Shown piece by piece: positions 34,270 to 47,124 of a stretch of 64,000 bases of DNA. The notes under the pieces are model-generated. The model was not told the DNA's origin, made no database searches, and worked only from the letters and a program-made list of their open reading frames with translations. The number at the start of each line of letters is the position of its first letter. Positions within the stretch are counted from its first letter, which is position 1. The stretch spans positions 52,391,551 to 52,455,550 of the forward strand of contig JAZBQD010000030.1 of assembly GCA_036583965.1 (NCBI GenBank), read 5' to 3'. The translations under genes were made by a program, and so were the position numbers. Source of the stretch: Prunella strophiata (lineage: Eukaryota; Chordata; Aves; Passeriformes; Prunellidae).

Positions 34270-35890
34270 CACACAGCCTGGGCTTCAGATGTCTGATGCA
34301 GCTCTCCAAGTCCCAGGTTGCAGGGATTGCCTGTGACCTCTGCCTGGGGCCAAGAAAAATGGCCCTCTGTCCTTCCAGAGATGTGCTGTCTTGGAGAAGC
34401 TGTGCTGCTAGCTGGATGAGTACAGGAGGCAGCGAGCAGGTGGCACATCAGAGAACATGAAAGGGACACAGACAGGATCTTCTCTGAGTCTTAACAGCTT
34501 GAAGAGCCTCAGGATCCCAGTGTGTAACAGGGAAGACAGCAGTGTCTGCCTTGCACTATCAAGGTAAGCAAAACCTCTGGAGAAAAGGATGGATGGAAGC
34601 TGCTGACTTCTGGCACCAAGAGGAATGTTCTTGCCACACCTATGGATTTACAGCTGCAAAACAGGTTCATTGCCCTCTTAGTTGAAGAGAAGCTAGATAA
34701 GCTTGGGGGCCCAGGTGGTGAGCAATGCCTTGCTGATGAGAGGAAATGGAGTGAGATGGAAAAGGCACTAATAGGACAAGTCAGTAATTAACCTTAGATC
34801 TAATGTTGGGAGCATCATAAGATCCTAATGGGTTGTGGTAAGAGCAGACAGTGAGGTGGATGAAAACTGGATTGAATGGCCAGGCCCAGAGGGAGGTCAG
34901 TGACACGGAGTTTGGTTGGAGGCCAGTAACCAGCACTGTACTTCAGGGTCAGTATGGCTCTGGTTCTCTCTAACATCCTCATTAATGTTCTGGATGATGG
35001 TGCAGAGTGTACCTTTAGCGAGTTTGTAGCTGACACAAACTTGAAAGGATTGGCTAATATGCCAGAGGGTTGTGCTGCTATCCAGAGGGACCACAATAAG
35101 TTGGAGAAATGAGCTGATGGGAAACTTGTGAAATTCAACAAGAAGTGCAAAGTCCTGCAGTTTGGAAGAAACAACCCCATCTATCTGAACAGGTGGAGGG
35201 CTATCCATCTAGGAAGCAGCTTGGCAGAAAGGAACCTGCAGGTCCTGGTGGGCAACAAGGTGAACTGAGCCAACAGTGTGCCCTTGCAGCAAAGAAAGTG
35301 AATGGCATCCATGGCTGTGTTAGCCAAAATATTGCCAGCAGGTTAATGGAGGTGGTCCTTTGCCTTTACTCAGCCCTAGTCGGGCCACACTTGGACTGCT
35401 GTGTCCAGTCCTGGGCTCCTTAGGTACAAAAGAGGAAGAGACACACTGGAGAAAAACTGAAGAAGGGCCACAAAGGTGATTAAGGGAGAAGCATCTTCCC
35501 TATGGGGCAAGGCTGGGAAAGCTCAGGCTGTTCAGCCTGGAGAAGACTCAGGGGGATTTGATCAATGCATATAAGACACATGGGGAGGGATGGTGAAAGG
35601 AATATGAAGCCAGGCTCTTTGCAGGGGATCACAGTGACAGGACTAAAGGAATGGGCAGAAACATATGCAGGAGGCTTCCTCTGAACATCAGGAAACATTT
35701 TTTACTGTCAGGATTACTGAGCACTGGCATAACTTGGCCAGACTGGTTGCTGGAGTCATCATCCTTGGAGATATTCAAGAGCCAACTGGACATGGTTCTG
35801 GGTAACTGGGTCTAGGTGGCCCTGTGTGAGCAGGAGGGTTGGACCAGATGACATCTGGAGATCCCTTCCCAGCTCATCCATTCTGTGTTC
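34270..35890 (+). mobile_element. CR1 LINE with ORF1 remnant and internal deletion
   Basis: The 34340-34720 part resembles the CR1 first-ORF region ('cttggagaagctgtgctg', 'gatgagtacaggaggcag', 'aagctgctgacttctggcac'). From about 34910 on it matches the 3' part of ORF2 and the 3' end ('gatgatggtgcagagtgtac', 'agtttggaagaaacaacccc', 'ggttggaccagatgacatct'). Most of the reverse-transcriptase region between is absent. All frames are broken. It directly abuts LTR copy 1. Confidence 0.8.
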
Positions 35891-37784
35891 ATTCAAATGC
35901 TTCACCTGGAATTATATTTCCTATGTTCATGGGTAAAGGAGGAAGTACTTAAAGAAATTCTAATCACTGTATCTAACTGCATCCAGCAAACAACTCTCTC
36001 TGAAGACTGCTGGGGTTAAGAATATGTAACAGTAGAAGCTGCTACCTTGAGCTTAATGTAGACTTGTTTTTAAATAGAGAGGAGGCTGTCTTCATCAAAG
36101 CTGGTGTTTGAACTGGAAAACATTTTGGTAAATATAAAATACTCAAAATAGCTGCTACATTCACCAAAATCATGGTAAAAGCCTGCTTTTGTGGCTTAAA
36201 TTTGCTCATTTCTCATCTTAAACAGAGCGGGATGTACTTGTAATACTGCACAATGTAACTGCATCTCTTCTGTAAAAGTCAGAAAACTTCTTGTTTTATA
36301 ATTGGTGACACAGGAGAACTCTACAAAAAAAAAAGGTGAATAAAGTCTTATTATAATCTATTCATCAAAATGGAAAGAAAGACCAATTTTCACCTGAAAA
36401 TAAGTTTTGTGATGAGAGTTCTTAAAAGAAGGAAGGCTAGATTTAACTCCATTAGCCACAGAAATAGAATGTGAGCTAACCTGTGTCTCAGCCTGTCATT
36501 TCAGCACCTGGCAATGAATCCAGATGTTTTCCCAGAAGCGTTCCCATTCCCAGCTTTGCCCAAAGAAATGGGGTGCAATAGCCATTTCTAAAAGTTGCAT
36601 TTCAGTAAAAAGTAAATTTCAGTTAAGATTTAGCAATATATTTACTAGTAGCAAATTTATTTTAACAAGAATGAATCATACTTCCCAGTGAAATGGTTGA
36701 GGTATTTCCACTAATTGTTTACACCCAAAATGTTTTCTTAATCTTTGAATGTTACAATTTTGACACCCTGTCTCTTTGAGTACAAAACTTGTATTAACTA
36801 ATGTTTCCTGAGTCCTTTTGACATTATACTGTGGCAGCAAGATATGAAGTCTGAAAAAGACTTCATTTTCACATCCACAAATCAATAGAAGTGACAAGAC
36901 ACATAATACAAGTTACATATAGATCAGATGAGTTGTTATTTTTATAATACTGGAACTGCCTGTGGTGCTTTGGGGGTAGATGAAATCAGGTAGTACTATT
37001 CCAACAAGATTAAAATCCTAATTAGATACTAGAAGGCTAGAAACACCTGTCAAGGATTTCCTGAGAAGGTGCTCTTCCACAAAAAATCAGGATCCAGTAC
37101 CATGGATTCTCTGCAAAGAGAAGCTTCATGCTGTGCCTGGGGTCTCTTGAATGCCATTCAGCACAGTTCTAATCCCATACTAGAAAAGAGCATTCAGAGA
37201 TGGCAGGACATGGTATTCAGGTGCAAATATTCATGAGAATACAGACTTCCATGAATATTCAGGCTGTTTTTCCTTTCCTCAGGCTTTCTTGGGAGTGCAC
37301 TGCCATTCATACAGTGAAGGAGCCAGGTTCTATAGTGGGAATTTCTTTACTTCATCTGAGTTCTTAAATTATTTCTGTGTACTCACTCATCTTTCTTATC
37401 AGTTTGTGTTGATATTGCCTTGCATACTGGCAACCAGTCGAGCTCATGGCTGAGATAAGGTTCCACAAAGGTCCACAAGTAAATCAGTAAAACATTGTTT
37501 CATGCCTTTCTCTCTGAATCCAGGCTTTAAGGCCCAAAGATCCAGTCCCACAAGTAACCTAAGGTGTTGAAAACCACTGTTGCTTCTGGAAATGGAACAC
37601 TTCTTGCTTTATTGAAGAACTGCTTGCATAAATGTGTCCAAAAACAAAGCCACTAAGGTACTTTCAGGAAGCCTGTTATGGAAGATTTGGAACAAATTAA
37701 AGTGCCTCTTCACTCCCCTTCACTGTTCCTTCCCTTGCCTAGTTCTGCAATAAAATAGTTTTCAGTATAAATATCTTGGACTTC
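35891..37784. other. intergenic, nothing recognised
   Basis: AT-rich unique-looking sequence without recognisable gene, repeat or long open frame. Confidence 0.5.
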
Positions 37785-38250
37785 ACAGAAATATAGGAGC
37801 ACTTAGGTTGGAAGAGACTTCTAAGATACTCAAGCCCAACCATTAACCCAGGACTGCCGAAGTCCACCACTAAACCTCGTCTGCATGTGCCACATCTGCG
37901 TGTTCTACCTGCAGGAATGGGGACTCCCCCACTTCCCTAGGCAGTCTGTTCCAATGCCTGAAAACCTTTCTGGGAAGAAATTTTTCCTAGTATCCAATCT
38001 AAACCTTCCCTGGTACAGCTGGAGGACATTTCCTCTTCCCCTGACACTTGTTACATAGGAGAAGAGACCCACCCCTACATGGCTCCACTCTCCTCTCAGG
38101 CAGCTGTAGAGAGTGACAAGGTCCCCCCTGAGCCTCCTCTTCTCAGCTAAACACACCCAGCTCCCTCAGACACTGCTCAAGACTTGTGCTCCAGGACCCT
38201 TCAACAGCTATGTTGCCCTTCTTGGGATACACTCCAGCACTTCAATGATA
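37785..38250 (-). mobile_element. CR1 LINE 3' fragment
   Basis: The plus strand reads 'aggttggaagagacttctaa', 'agcccaaccattaaccc', 'cctgaaaacctttctggga', 'gaaatttttcctagtatcca', 'acacccagctccctcag'. This is the reverse complement of the CR1 3' part. It is on the minus strand and 5' truncated. Confidence 0.93.
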
Positions 38251-41249
38251 CAGATTTCCAGGCAGAAGTGCAAAGGATTAGGGAGAGCTCTCAGGTGTAC
38301 AGTGCTTTCTTTGTACCTTTGCTTTTCTTGAGTGCTTCATGCGTTGAGGCAGTATGTTGGTGAGCTTGAATGTTGAATTTTTTTTGTTGAATATTTGTAA
38401 GAACAAAGGGTTGGAAGCACCATTTCCTACCTCACCTGGCTTGTGCAAATGCCCTTAAATATTTTCTTTATTTTGGTTTCCCCATCCAGCCATTTCAGCT
38501 TTTCCTAGCTCCTTTTCTAGCTCTGTGTTGGAGTTAAGAAAGCTGACCTGATCTGGCTGCCAAGATGAGTCAGCAGAAGAGCTCTTTGTTGCTCCACATA
38601 GTCCTAATGTCTGACATTTCCTGGGAAGAGGAATAATTTCTTAGACACTGGAATTTCCTTTGCTGCAATCAAGAGAGATGGGCTGGGGATTAAATGAGAT
38701 TGAAAGAACATTTTCATGGGGAGTCAACTGCTAAAATGCCAGAAATTCAGCGTGAAGTGAGTAAATAAAACTAAGGTCACTACTCCTTCATTCCAGAGCA
38801 TGCCAAGAAAAGAGTTTATATCTTTGTGTGTATGTATTTAGGTTGCATTGTGCCTGCAATTTAATTGAAGATAATATAGGGAGAGCAAAAATTGAAGCCA
38901 AGTCACTCCATGGAAGACTCTGGCCTTGTTTAGTAGACAAGACACTTCCTAGCTTCAAATGTGAAAACTTGAGTCATTTTTGTTGGATGTGCTCCTTATA
39001 TTGGCAAGCAGTTCATGTTAAAATCCCCATTGTTGAGAAATCTAAATTCCCTTAAAATATCTGTACTAGGAGGGTTTATGACCTTTTCATAAGTGAGCAA
39101 ATGTTATGCTGAATAATGGTTGCAGTAGTTGGGTGAGGATTTTGTGTGGAAAAAGTGCTGCTCTTGGCCAAAGTAAATGCTGGCAAAATCGAGATAAGCT
39201 GGTGGAAGAGACATTTTTCATGCAAGTTGGTAGCTTGCTCCAGACAAAGTCATCTTTTCCTGTGTGTAGGATAGGAAATAGCACTTCCCTCTTCAGAGGG
39301 ATGTCAGAACACATCGAAGGAAGGTGAGGCAGCCAAGGCCATGTTCAGACTGCTTGTACCCTAATGCCTGTCACAACTCCATCTCTCCATTGTCTGAGGA
39401 ATCAAGTCTGAGCAGTCTGAGTCACTCATGACTAATTTGAATGTAGTAGTTATAACTCCTAAATTAAGCTCCCTGAGTAGGGAGTGTGAACACACCTTCA
39501 GATGTTACAGTAAAGGGAGGGCCATCTAATTATCTTAAGAGTCTGTACTTTCCCAGAGATTTCTTTAGGAAAGGATTGGGTTGCTTGTAGTCCATTTCTT
39601 AATTCATAATTTTTTTTTCATCTGCTCTAAAAAGCTCATTTTCTCACTAATGTTAAAATAAGTGATACAACAGCCATTTATTTGTTGCAGGCTGACAGTT
39701 TCCAAATTCTGGGAAACTTTGTCCTCTATTCAAACAGCGATGGTCAACATAATCCTGTCAGCTAAAATCCCTGTAGGAGATGCATGTCACGCAGCAAAAG
39801 ATCTCTGCTGATGCTGCTTGAATTATTTCCTCAGACAGAGTGAGCAGTAGTGACAGATGGCCTTTTTTTCCTATTCTCCATGTATTGCTGGAGGTTTGCC
39901 TTGCAGAGCCATGCTGGTTGGGATAAGGAACCAAACAGAGCTGCCTTGAGGCTTCTCAACAGCATAAGCACATTGAAAGTTGGGGCTCTGGGGAGAGGAG
40001 CCAGAGCTGGACCAAATGGTGAGGACCAAACCAAAATCCTCTGCATTTTCTGTTTGCTGCTGCTGCTGTCACAGTGGGGTGGGAAAGAAGGAGGTGGTGA
40101 CTATAGCTGGTGCAAAACCACACCTTGCCTACGCCAACAAGGCTCTGGTAAAACTTTACCCTAAGTATTTTGTCCCAGGTCACAAAGAAAGTCTCAATCA
40201 GGTGAAGCAGGCCAGCTCTGTCAGTGAGGAGAGGGAAGGGCTGATATTCCCAGCTAACACAGCCGTGCAAGTGGGAAGGAGCTTCTGAGCTAGTGAGTGT
40301 TAAACTGTCAAAAACATTGCTTGTAGCTGCATCACTGCTCACTGCATTCAGGAGAGTGTTACACTGCTAAAAAAAAAAAAAAAAAAAAAAACAAACCCCA
40401 GTTTTACTGAAATAGCTCTGTCCTCGCTAGACGTGCTTTTCAGGATAGCACTCTGCTATTCCAGAGCTGATAAGGACCACCCTGCTGTGCAGATAGCCTT
40501 GACAATGCTGCTATTCGTTCTCCTCTGTGGAATGGCAATCATAATATTTCACCCTTTGTCTTCATCCTAAGAGCCAGGGATGTCAGATCCATCCTGGGGA
40601 AACAGCCAGATCCCCCAGGTTTGGCTGTCAACTCAGCTCTGCATCCGTCGCTCCACAATGAGCCTCCCACTGCGGGCGGCTGTGGGGGAAGGTAAACTGT
40701 GACCTTGTGTAGCAATGAACTGCATAGCTCTGCCTTATTGTCAGGGCCTGATGGTTGCTTTCAGGATTGGTCTATATTAAAGTTCCCTTTTAGAGCTATC
40801 TCTGTTTCTGCCCTTTGTTTCTCTTCCTTTCTCATTTTCCTGTGTCTGAATCTAGCGACGCACATGATTTATACCAGTGCAAACCCTGTTGCATTGATGT
40901 GGAAGGATCTGCAGCTGCTGGTGTTAGCTTGACTGGTGAATTGCTCAGTGGCTTGGACTCCTCCTAGAGCCTGGAGTCATTCTGCAACTCGATTAAATTA
41001 AGCTTCAGCAATCGCTGCCCAGTTCCTCTCTTGGGCTGCATGATCTTGTCCTCATGTGGAGTTGTGCTGGCCTGTGGCCAGACTGCACTTCTTTGTGTCC
41101 ATGTGCTCCAGAAAACATATCTAACACATTCCCTTAGTTAGCTGGATGCCCTACCTAGGCCCAGTGTTTGCTTTTACCTGACTCTGTTTTCTTTGTCCTC
41201 TGAGGAGAGGAATAAGCACAAATCCTGATCTCTCACTAAGTTGCTTTGG
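38251..41249. other. intergenic, nothing recognised
   Basis: No gene or interspersed repeat recognised. A pure A run of about 21 bases is at 40370-40390. Confidence 0.5.
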
Positions 41250-42566
41250 CCATCTATAAAGGACATCCAGACCAGTTCAAGTAAAATCATGGAATAGATT
41301 ATTCTGGGAGTATTGAAAAACACCTGGATGACACAGACATTGGTCATAGCCAGCATGGCTTCATGAGGGGGAAGTCCTGTTTATCAAACCTAACATCCTT
41401 CTACAACAGGGTTACCCACCCAGTTGATCTCAAAAAGTCAGTAGATGAAATCTTGGACTTCAGCAAAGCTTTCAATACTGTCTCACAGTGTCCTTCTGGA
41501 TAAAATATCTGGCACACAGCTGGATAAATGCACCCTGCAATGGGTGAGCAGCTGGCTCATGGGTCAGTTACACAGGGTTATAGTGAAGGGGGTGATATCA
41601 GAGTGGGAACCTGTCACTAGTGGTGCTCCACAGGGCTCCATCCTTCACCCTGTGCTCTTCATCATCTTCTTTAATTACTCGGACACAGGACTGGAAGGGA
41701 AACTAAGTTTGCTGACAACACTAAATTGGGAGGAGCTGTTGACTTCCTTTGATGATTGAGAGCCCAGCAGAGAGACCTTGACAAGTCTGAGGTCTGGGCA
41801 GTCACCAGTCCTGCCAGATTCTGCACCTGGGATGCAGCAACCCTGGATGTATGGACAGACTGGGGAATGAGAGGCTGGAAAGCAGTGCCATGGGAAGGGA
41901 CCTGGGGGTCCTGGCCGATGGCAAGCTGAACACGAGTCAGCAGTGCCCTGGAGCCAGGAGGGCCAACCCTGTCCTGGGGGGCATCAGACACAGGATCAGC
42001 AGCCGGGCCAGGGAGGGGATTGTCCCACTCTGCTCTGAACTGGGGCTGCCTCATCTTGAGTGCTGGGGGACAGTTTTGGGTGTCACAATATAAGACAGAC
42101 ATTAAGCTGTTAGAGAGTGTCCAAAAGAGGGCTATGAATGTAGTGAAGGTCCTTGAGAGGAAGCCACATGAGGAGTGGCTGAGGTTACTTTGTCTGTTTA
42201 GTCTGGAGGAGACTGAGGGGAGAGCTCATTGCAGTTACAGCTTCCTTGTGAGGGGAAGTGGAGAGGGAGTTGCTGATCTCTTCACTCTCATGACCAGTGA
42301 CAGGACCCGAGGCAATGGGCTGAGGCTGTGTCAGGGGAGGTTTAGGTTGGAGATTAGAGAAAGGTTCTTCACTCAGAGGGTGGTTGGGCAGTGGAACAGG
42401 CTCTCCAGGAAAGTGGTCATAGCACCAGCCTTACAGAGCTCAAGAAGTGTTTGGACAATGCTCTTGACACCTGGTGTGACTCTTGGGGTGTTCTGTGCAG
42501 GGCTTGGTGATCCTTGTGGGTGCCTTCCAACTCCATATTCTGTGATTCTATGATTCTATTATTAGT
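41250..42566 (+). mobile_element. CR1 LINE, 3' part with reverse-transcriptase remnant
   Basis: The longest CR1 copy here (1.3 kb). The first part encodes degenerate reverse-transcriptase motifs (ILDFSKAFNTVS, then SGAPQGSILHPVLF, the conserved QGS block). It runs through the ORF2 end (LPHLECWG, KRAMNVVKVLERKPHEEWLR) to a full 3' end with repeated ATTCTATG-like octamers at 42539-42562. Frameshifts and stops show it is dead. Its last 60 bases resemble the tail of the SINE at 49603. Confidence 0.93.
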
Positions 42567-43938
42567 TGTAGCTAAAAACTTGTTAAAACTTGGAACCAAA
42601 ACTGATTGTACATTTTTTCAGTACAATCTGAGCACCAGGGCTGTGCAGGAATGTGTTCATGATTGAGCTCTGTGGACCATGTTCAGTCCTGTAGCTGGAA
42701 GGGAGCTGATCTTGGTAATGATTTTCTGGACCCACCAGTCACAGGTACAATGACACCAAGCCTTTTGCCTGCCGTGCAGGCAGAGGCCAGCTTGGGAGTT
42801 ACCTGGAAGTATGATTCTTCTTGCCAGCTTCACAAGGGGATGGTGAGTGACAGCAACGAGCAGGGACTTGCTTCTTCTTCAGCACTTTGCTTACTACATG
42901 AAGCTGCAGCAGCCAAATAACATAAGGCCCAAGGTTCATCTGTTCTCCAGGCAGTGCTCCTCCCAGGCACACCTTCCTCTGTGACATCTCCTTGTGGGGC
43001 CACAGCAACATGCCCTACACATAATAAAGGCATTATTCTAAATAATATTTAATAGTCATAAATGTTATTGTATATGGGTACTTTGTGCCATTTGGATATG
43101 TCACTGTTTAAATATTTTCTGATGCCCTTAACAATATTAATGAAGAAAAAAACCCTCTTTTTGTTGGTTTGTTTTTTGGTTTTTTTTTAAATTGCAAGAA
43201 ACAAATAGCAATCCTGCCACTTTCAGGTAGGTTGTAAGACCTACAAAATTAGCTGCTAGAAACACTCTTTGCATTTGCAAATGGCATTCCTGCTTTTTTT
43301 TCCCAGTATATCCTAGTGAATTGTTTTAATAATTGTAACCCCTTCGTAAGTATCCCACAGCGTGGCAGTGGCATTTTAGTCAGCAAGCTTTGGTGGGAGG
43401 TATTCTGGGGAATAGGATGTTTTGGAACAGGATGACCTTCACAACCACGTTTTTAGATGACCCTTGTGAAAACTGCTTTTAAAACCTGTGTAAATTAAAT
43501 GAGCTAATGTAGCAGTCTGCAGGAGACTATGGACTCACAGTCAGATGGGAACAAAGGACACACGAGAGGAAATTCAACTTAGAGGATGCTAATTCACACC
43601 TATAAACTACTGTGCACAAAACCAGCTGGGATTGAATTCCCTGCTCTTCTTTGGATGTTGAAGACATGGCAAAAAATTTGTAGCAATAACAATTTAATCA
43701 CCCTTCAACAAAGGCTCTTGGGGGGAACTAAACAGGGGTAGGGAGAGAAAAGGAGAGTCAGGTTTAAGTTCAGCAGCAGCACCAAGAAATCTGGCTATAG
43801 ATGCCCAGAAAGGTTCTACTGCCTCTGCTTCTGCTTCCACCAGTATTATGGTGGTGCAGCTACTGGTAGTGGCAGAGCCTGCTTCTGCTCCAGCAATTAA
43901 ATGGAACATAATCAGTGAGGAATCTTGCTAAAATTCCA

Positions 43939-43984
<46 letters not shown>

Positions 43985-44379
43985 GCTCTCTGATTAACCA
44001 TAAACATGCCAGGCTCTCCAGTGAGCAAGCCCAGTGAATGCAGTTGATGTTAATCTTAAGTGATACATTCCTGGGTGTTCTTCAGCCTCCTCAGCAGCAT
44101 TTTGTTTGGAAAGGAGCAGGATGCCTGAGAGAGGGTCAAGCTGCAGGGGTGCTTACCAGTGACCTGTAGGTTGGCTCAACAACTCCTCATTCCTCCTAAA
44201 ATCTCACTCATCCCGTGCATCCTTTCCATTTTTCCTTGAGAGATTCTCTGTAACTGCTTCAGAGCTTCAATGCAAACACCTTTGTTTGAAATAGAAAATG
44301 ACAGCAGCAGATGCCTTCATAGACAGCAAAAGGCTTGGGGAAGGGCAGAGTAAATAAACAGCGAAAATTAAATATATAA
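42567..44379. other. intergenic, with one microsatellite
   Basis: No gene recognised. The sequence is unremarkable apart from the ATT repeat annotated separately. Confidence 0.5.
43940..43984. repeat. (ATT)15 microsatellite
   Basis: Fifteen perfect ATT units in 45 bases; likely polymorphic. Confidence 0.97.
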
Positions 44380-44760
44380 TATTGCCACACAGAGAGGAGC
44401 TTTCTGTTCAAAATGAAGCAATTAACATGTACGGACTCATTCTGCCGGGCTGGGAGGAAGCAGGAGGCACGTTATTTAAACAAATTGCCATGTAGCCCGT
44501 GATTATCATTAGGATTCATTCAAACCCAGGCATTCAGTAAAGCTTCTGCTCTGTGGCTGGCTCTGTGCTGCCTCTCTATCAGTACCTATTGTTTCATAAT
44601 CTCGCCATACTCGACGCTTTTTTTATCCCAACCAAGTCTGCCTTGTTTATTACCCTCCCCACTGACTGAGCCGGAGCACATTAACAATGCAGGGTTTCAT
44701 TCAGCTCTTTTTCTCCGGGTTAGCTGAGAGAGGGATGTCTTCTCCCCTAATTGCAGAGGA
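44380..44760. promoter_or_regulatory. candidate conserved noncoding element
   Basis: This stretch has no repeat and no open frame, mixed base composition, and a dense set of ATTA/TAAT cores (AGCAATTAACATG, GTGATTATCATTAGGATTC, TTATTTAAACAAATTG). That texture is common in vertebrate developmental enhancers. This is pattern judgement only. Confidence 0.25.
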
Positions 44761-46756
44761 TCTCTTCAGCTTTGCAATTTCTGCACTGAAGCTTGTTTAG
44801 GGGAAGGCGTGGGGCTATACATAAACCCGAGAACTCACTGGCAGGGCAGATAATTGCTCCTTTCCCTCCAAGCACGGCAGAGCCCTCCTAAACAGCTCTG
44901 CACAGCCAAGCTTCTGCATGGCAGACGGGAACCTCACACGTGGCACAGAAGCCACAGGCTCTCTCCCTCTATCCCAGCCAGATGGCTTTCCCTCTGCTCA
45001 CAGCAGCACAGCTCAAGTGGGCTATCTAGGACCAGATCTGGCCCTTCCTGGCCATGCTCTGCCCAGGGGCAGACCCCATCTGGGGTGTGAAGCTGAGCAG
45101 GACAAGGATGTGCTGCCAAGTGTGCCTCTTGCTCAGGCACCACCACACCACATGCTTCCCACTGGGAAGGGAATCACTTTCCTTGTGAGAACAGGGGGCT
45201 TGTCACAAATATTTCCAGCTTTTAATTTTTTTCCTCCCTCTGTTCTGATCTAGAACAAAACCAACACCTTTTTTTGTTGTTTTAGGAGTACTGACCTGAC
45301 TGAGGAGGAATCTTGCTTTCTAGATGCCAAGGGGGAGCAGCCTGATCATCTCCAAGGAACCCCAAACTTTGCATGGTCACTTTCCCCTTGGCACATCTGC
45401 CAACAGTGCCCACAGTGTCCTGTGGCAGATCAGAGATGTAGCACCAGGAATCCACCCCTGCCCAAGCCTCAGCATGCTCAAACCTCCCTTGGCATCTTCC
45501 CTCACCCTTTCTCCTCTTCATGAGTATCTGTGCTTCCCAGTGTGGGTCGAGCACATCCAGCATCCAGGACCCCACTGCACGGACACGCAGACTCACCATC
45601 GCTCCCTTCTCTCCTTCTGCCAGGAGCACATTGCAGAACCACCCATCCCTTCTGCAGGAAAGGGGCCCCCTCTTCACCAATCTCTGCCTCTCTCCTGTGG
45701 AAACCTCAAAGTGATGTTTACTGGAGGAATTTGGAGCATCACTCAGGGTGGATTAATCCAATCAGAACTGGGCTGTGTTTCCCTTTCTGCATGCTGTGTT
45801 TCAAAGATGCACCCAGCACAGCGTCAAAGCCTCTCCACCCACAACTGAAGGGAAAGTGCAACACTAAGTACATAAAATGCAAAACTACCATAGGCAAATA
45901 CATATTTTGCATATAATGTGTCCATATAAACAAGGTTTGTAAAGATAATATAAATCTATATATACACATGTAGAGCATTTATATATGAAAAAGATATTAA
46001 TACTACATAATGAACACCAATCTATATTTCTATGCTATATGCATTTAGAAAGATATATTGTGCCTATACAATGTACTTGAGCCACTGGTTTTAGCTCAAA
46101 TAAGACATTTTCAGACTAACATTTTCACATATGTCCAAGAAGAGAAGGCTGTGCCCAGAGGCAGATCCCTGTGGTTCAGGTACTGCAATTGGGGATGGAG
46201 AGGGACTCTTGGAGAAGCTTCAGTACAATGAGCCAGGAGACCTTTAGCTAACACAGGCTCAGGGCTTTGCTTTAAATTGCATCGCTTATGTGAGGGGAGA
46301 AGATGCTTCCTCAGCTCACCCCTCTTGCTGCTGTCTGAATCTGTTCCTCTGCAGTTTAGGGTAGCCCTCTGGTAGCCCAGGCCTGGCCATGACAGGAGGA
46401 TGACCATGTTCCATGGGACAAGAAGCTGTGCTCAGCACGACAAACCATCACCCAAAGCAGGTCTCCAACTGGTCTCCAGGTCTCCTGATCCCTCTGCTCT
46501 CTAGGTGTGACATGCATTGAGGCCATGGCCCCAGGTCTGAACCCTCTCCAAGCTTCAGCAGCAGCTTGCACAGGATTTTGAGGTTCACATTTCTGGATTT
46601 AGGCTCAGAAGCTGTGGGCTGAGCTAACCATAGCTACTAAATCCCCTTCTGGATCAGGAGCTTGGTGTGGTACAGCCTAGAAAGTACCTTTGCACTGCAA
46701 AACAATGCCTGGCTGCTAGGGGACCCTGAAGGGACCTGGGACTGGGCATGGCATGG
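44761..46756. other. intergenic, nothing recognised
   Basis: Several frames of 100-170 codons occur on both strands (for example 45324-45848 plus) but none resembles a known protein. An AT-rich patch is at 45940-46080. Confidence 0.45.
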
Positions 46757-47124
46757 CACCTGGAGAAAAGGAGGCTCAGGGGGCACCTTATCACTCTCTA
46801 CACCTGCCTGAAAGGAGGGTGTAGCCAGGTGGGGGTGAGTCTCTTCTCCTAAGCAACTAGTGAAGGGCAAAGAGGAAACTGGCCTCAAGTTGCACTAGAG
46901 GAGGTTTAGATTGGATACTAGGAAAAATTTCTTTCCCAAAAAGGTTGTGAGGCCTCAGAACAGGCTGCCTAGGGAAGTGGTGGAGTCCCCATTCCCAGAG
47001 GTATTTAAAAGATGTGCAGATGTGGCAAGTGGGGACATGGTTTAGTGGTGTACTTGGTAGTACTGGATTAACAGCTGATCTTAGAGGCCTTTTCCAAGAC
47101 AAACAATTCTGTGATTCTGTGTGC
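46757..47124 (+). mobile_element. CR1 LINE 3' fragment
   Basis: The order 'gagaaaaggaggctcagggg', 'gaggaggtttagattggata', 'ctaggaaaaatttctttccc', 'gaacaggctgcctaggga', 'caattctgtgattctgtg' is the CR1 3' end in sense orientation, 5' truncated. Confidence 0.93.

Noticed and set aside
33757..34469. Minus-strand frames of 171 and 122 codons
   Set aside because: They lie in the LTR repeat array and CR1 remnant and follow repeat units, not a known protein.
41445..41759. 104-codon reverse-transcriptase-like frame as a host gene
   Set aside because: It is a degenerate piece of the CR1 LINE at 41250-42566.
45324..45848. 174-codon plus-strand frame
   Set aside because: Competing frames overlap on both strands, the composition is Ser/Pro/His-rich, and no similarity is seen.
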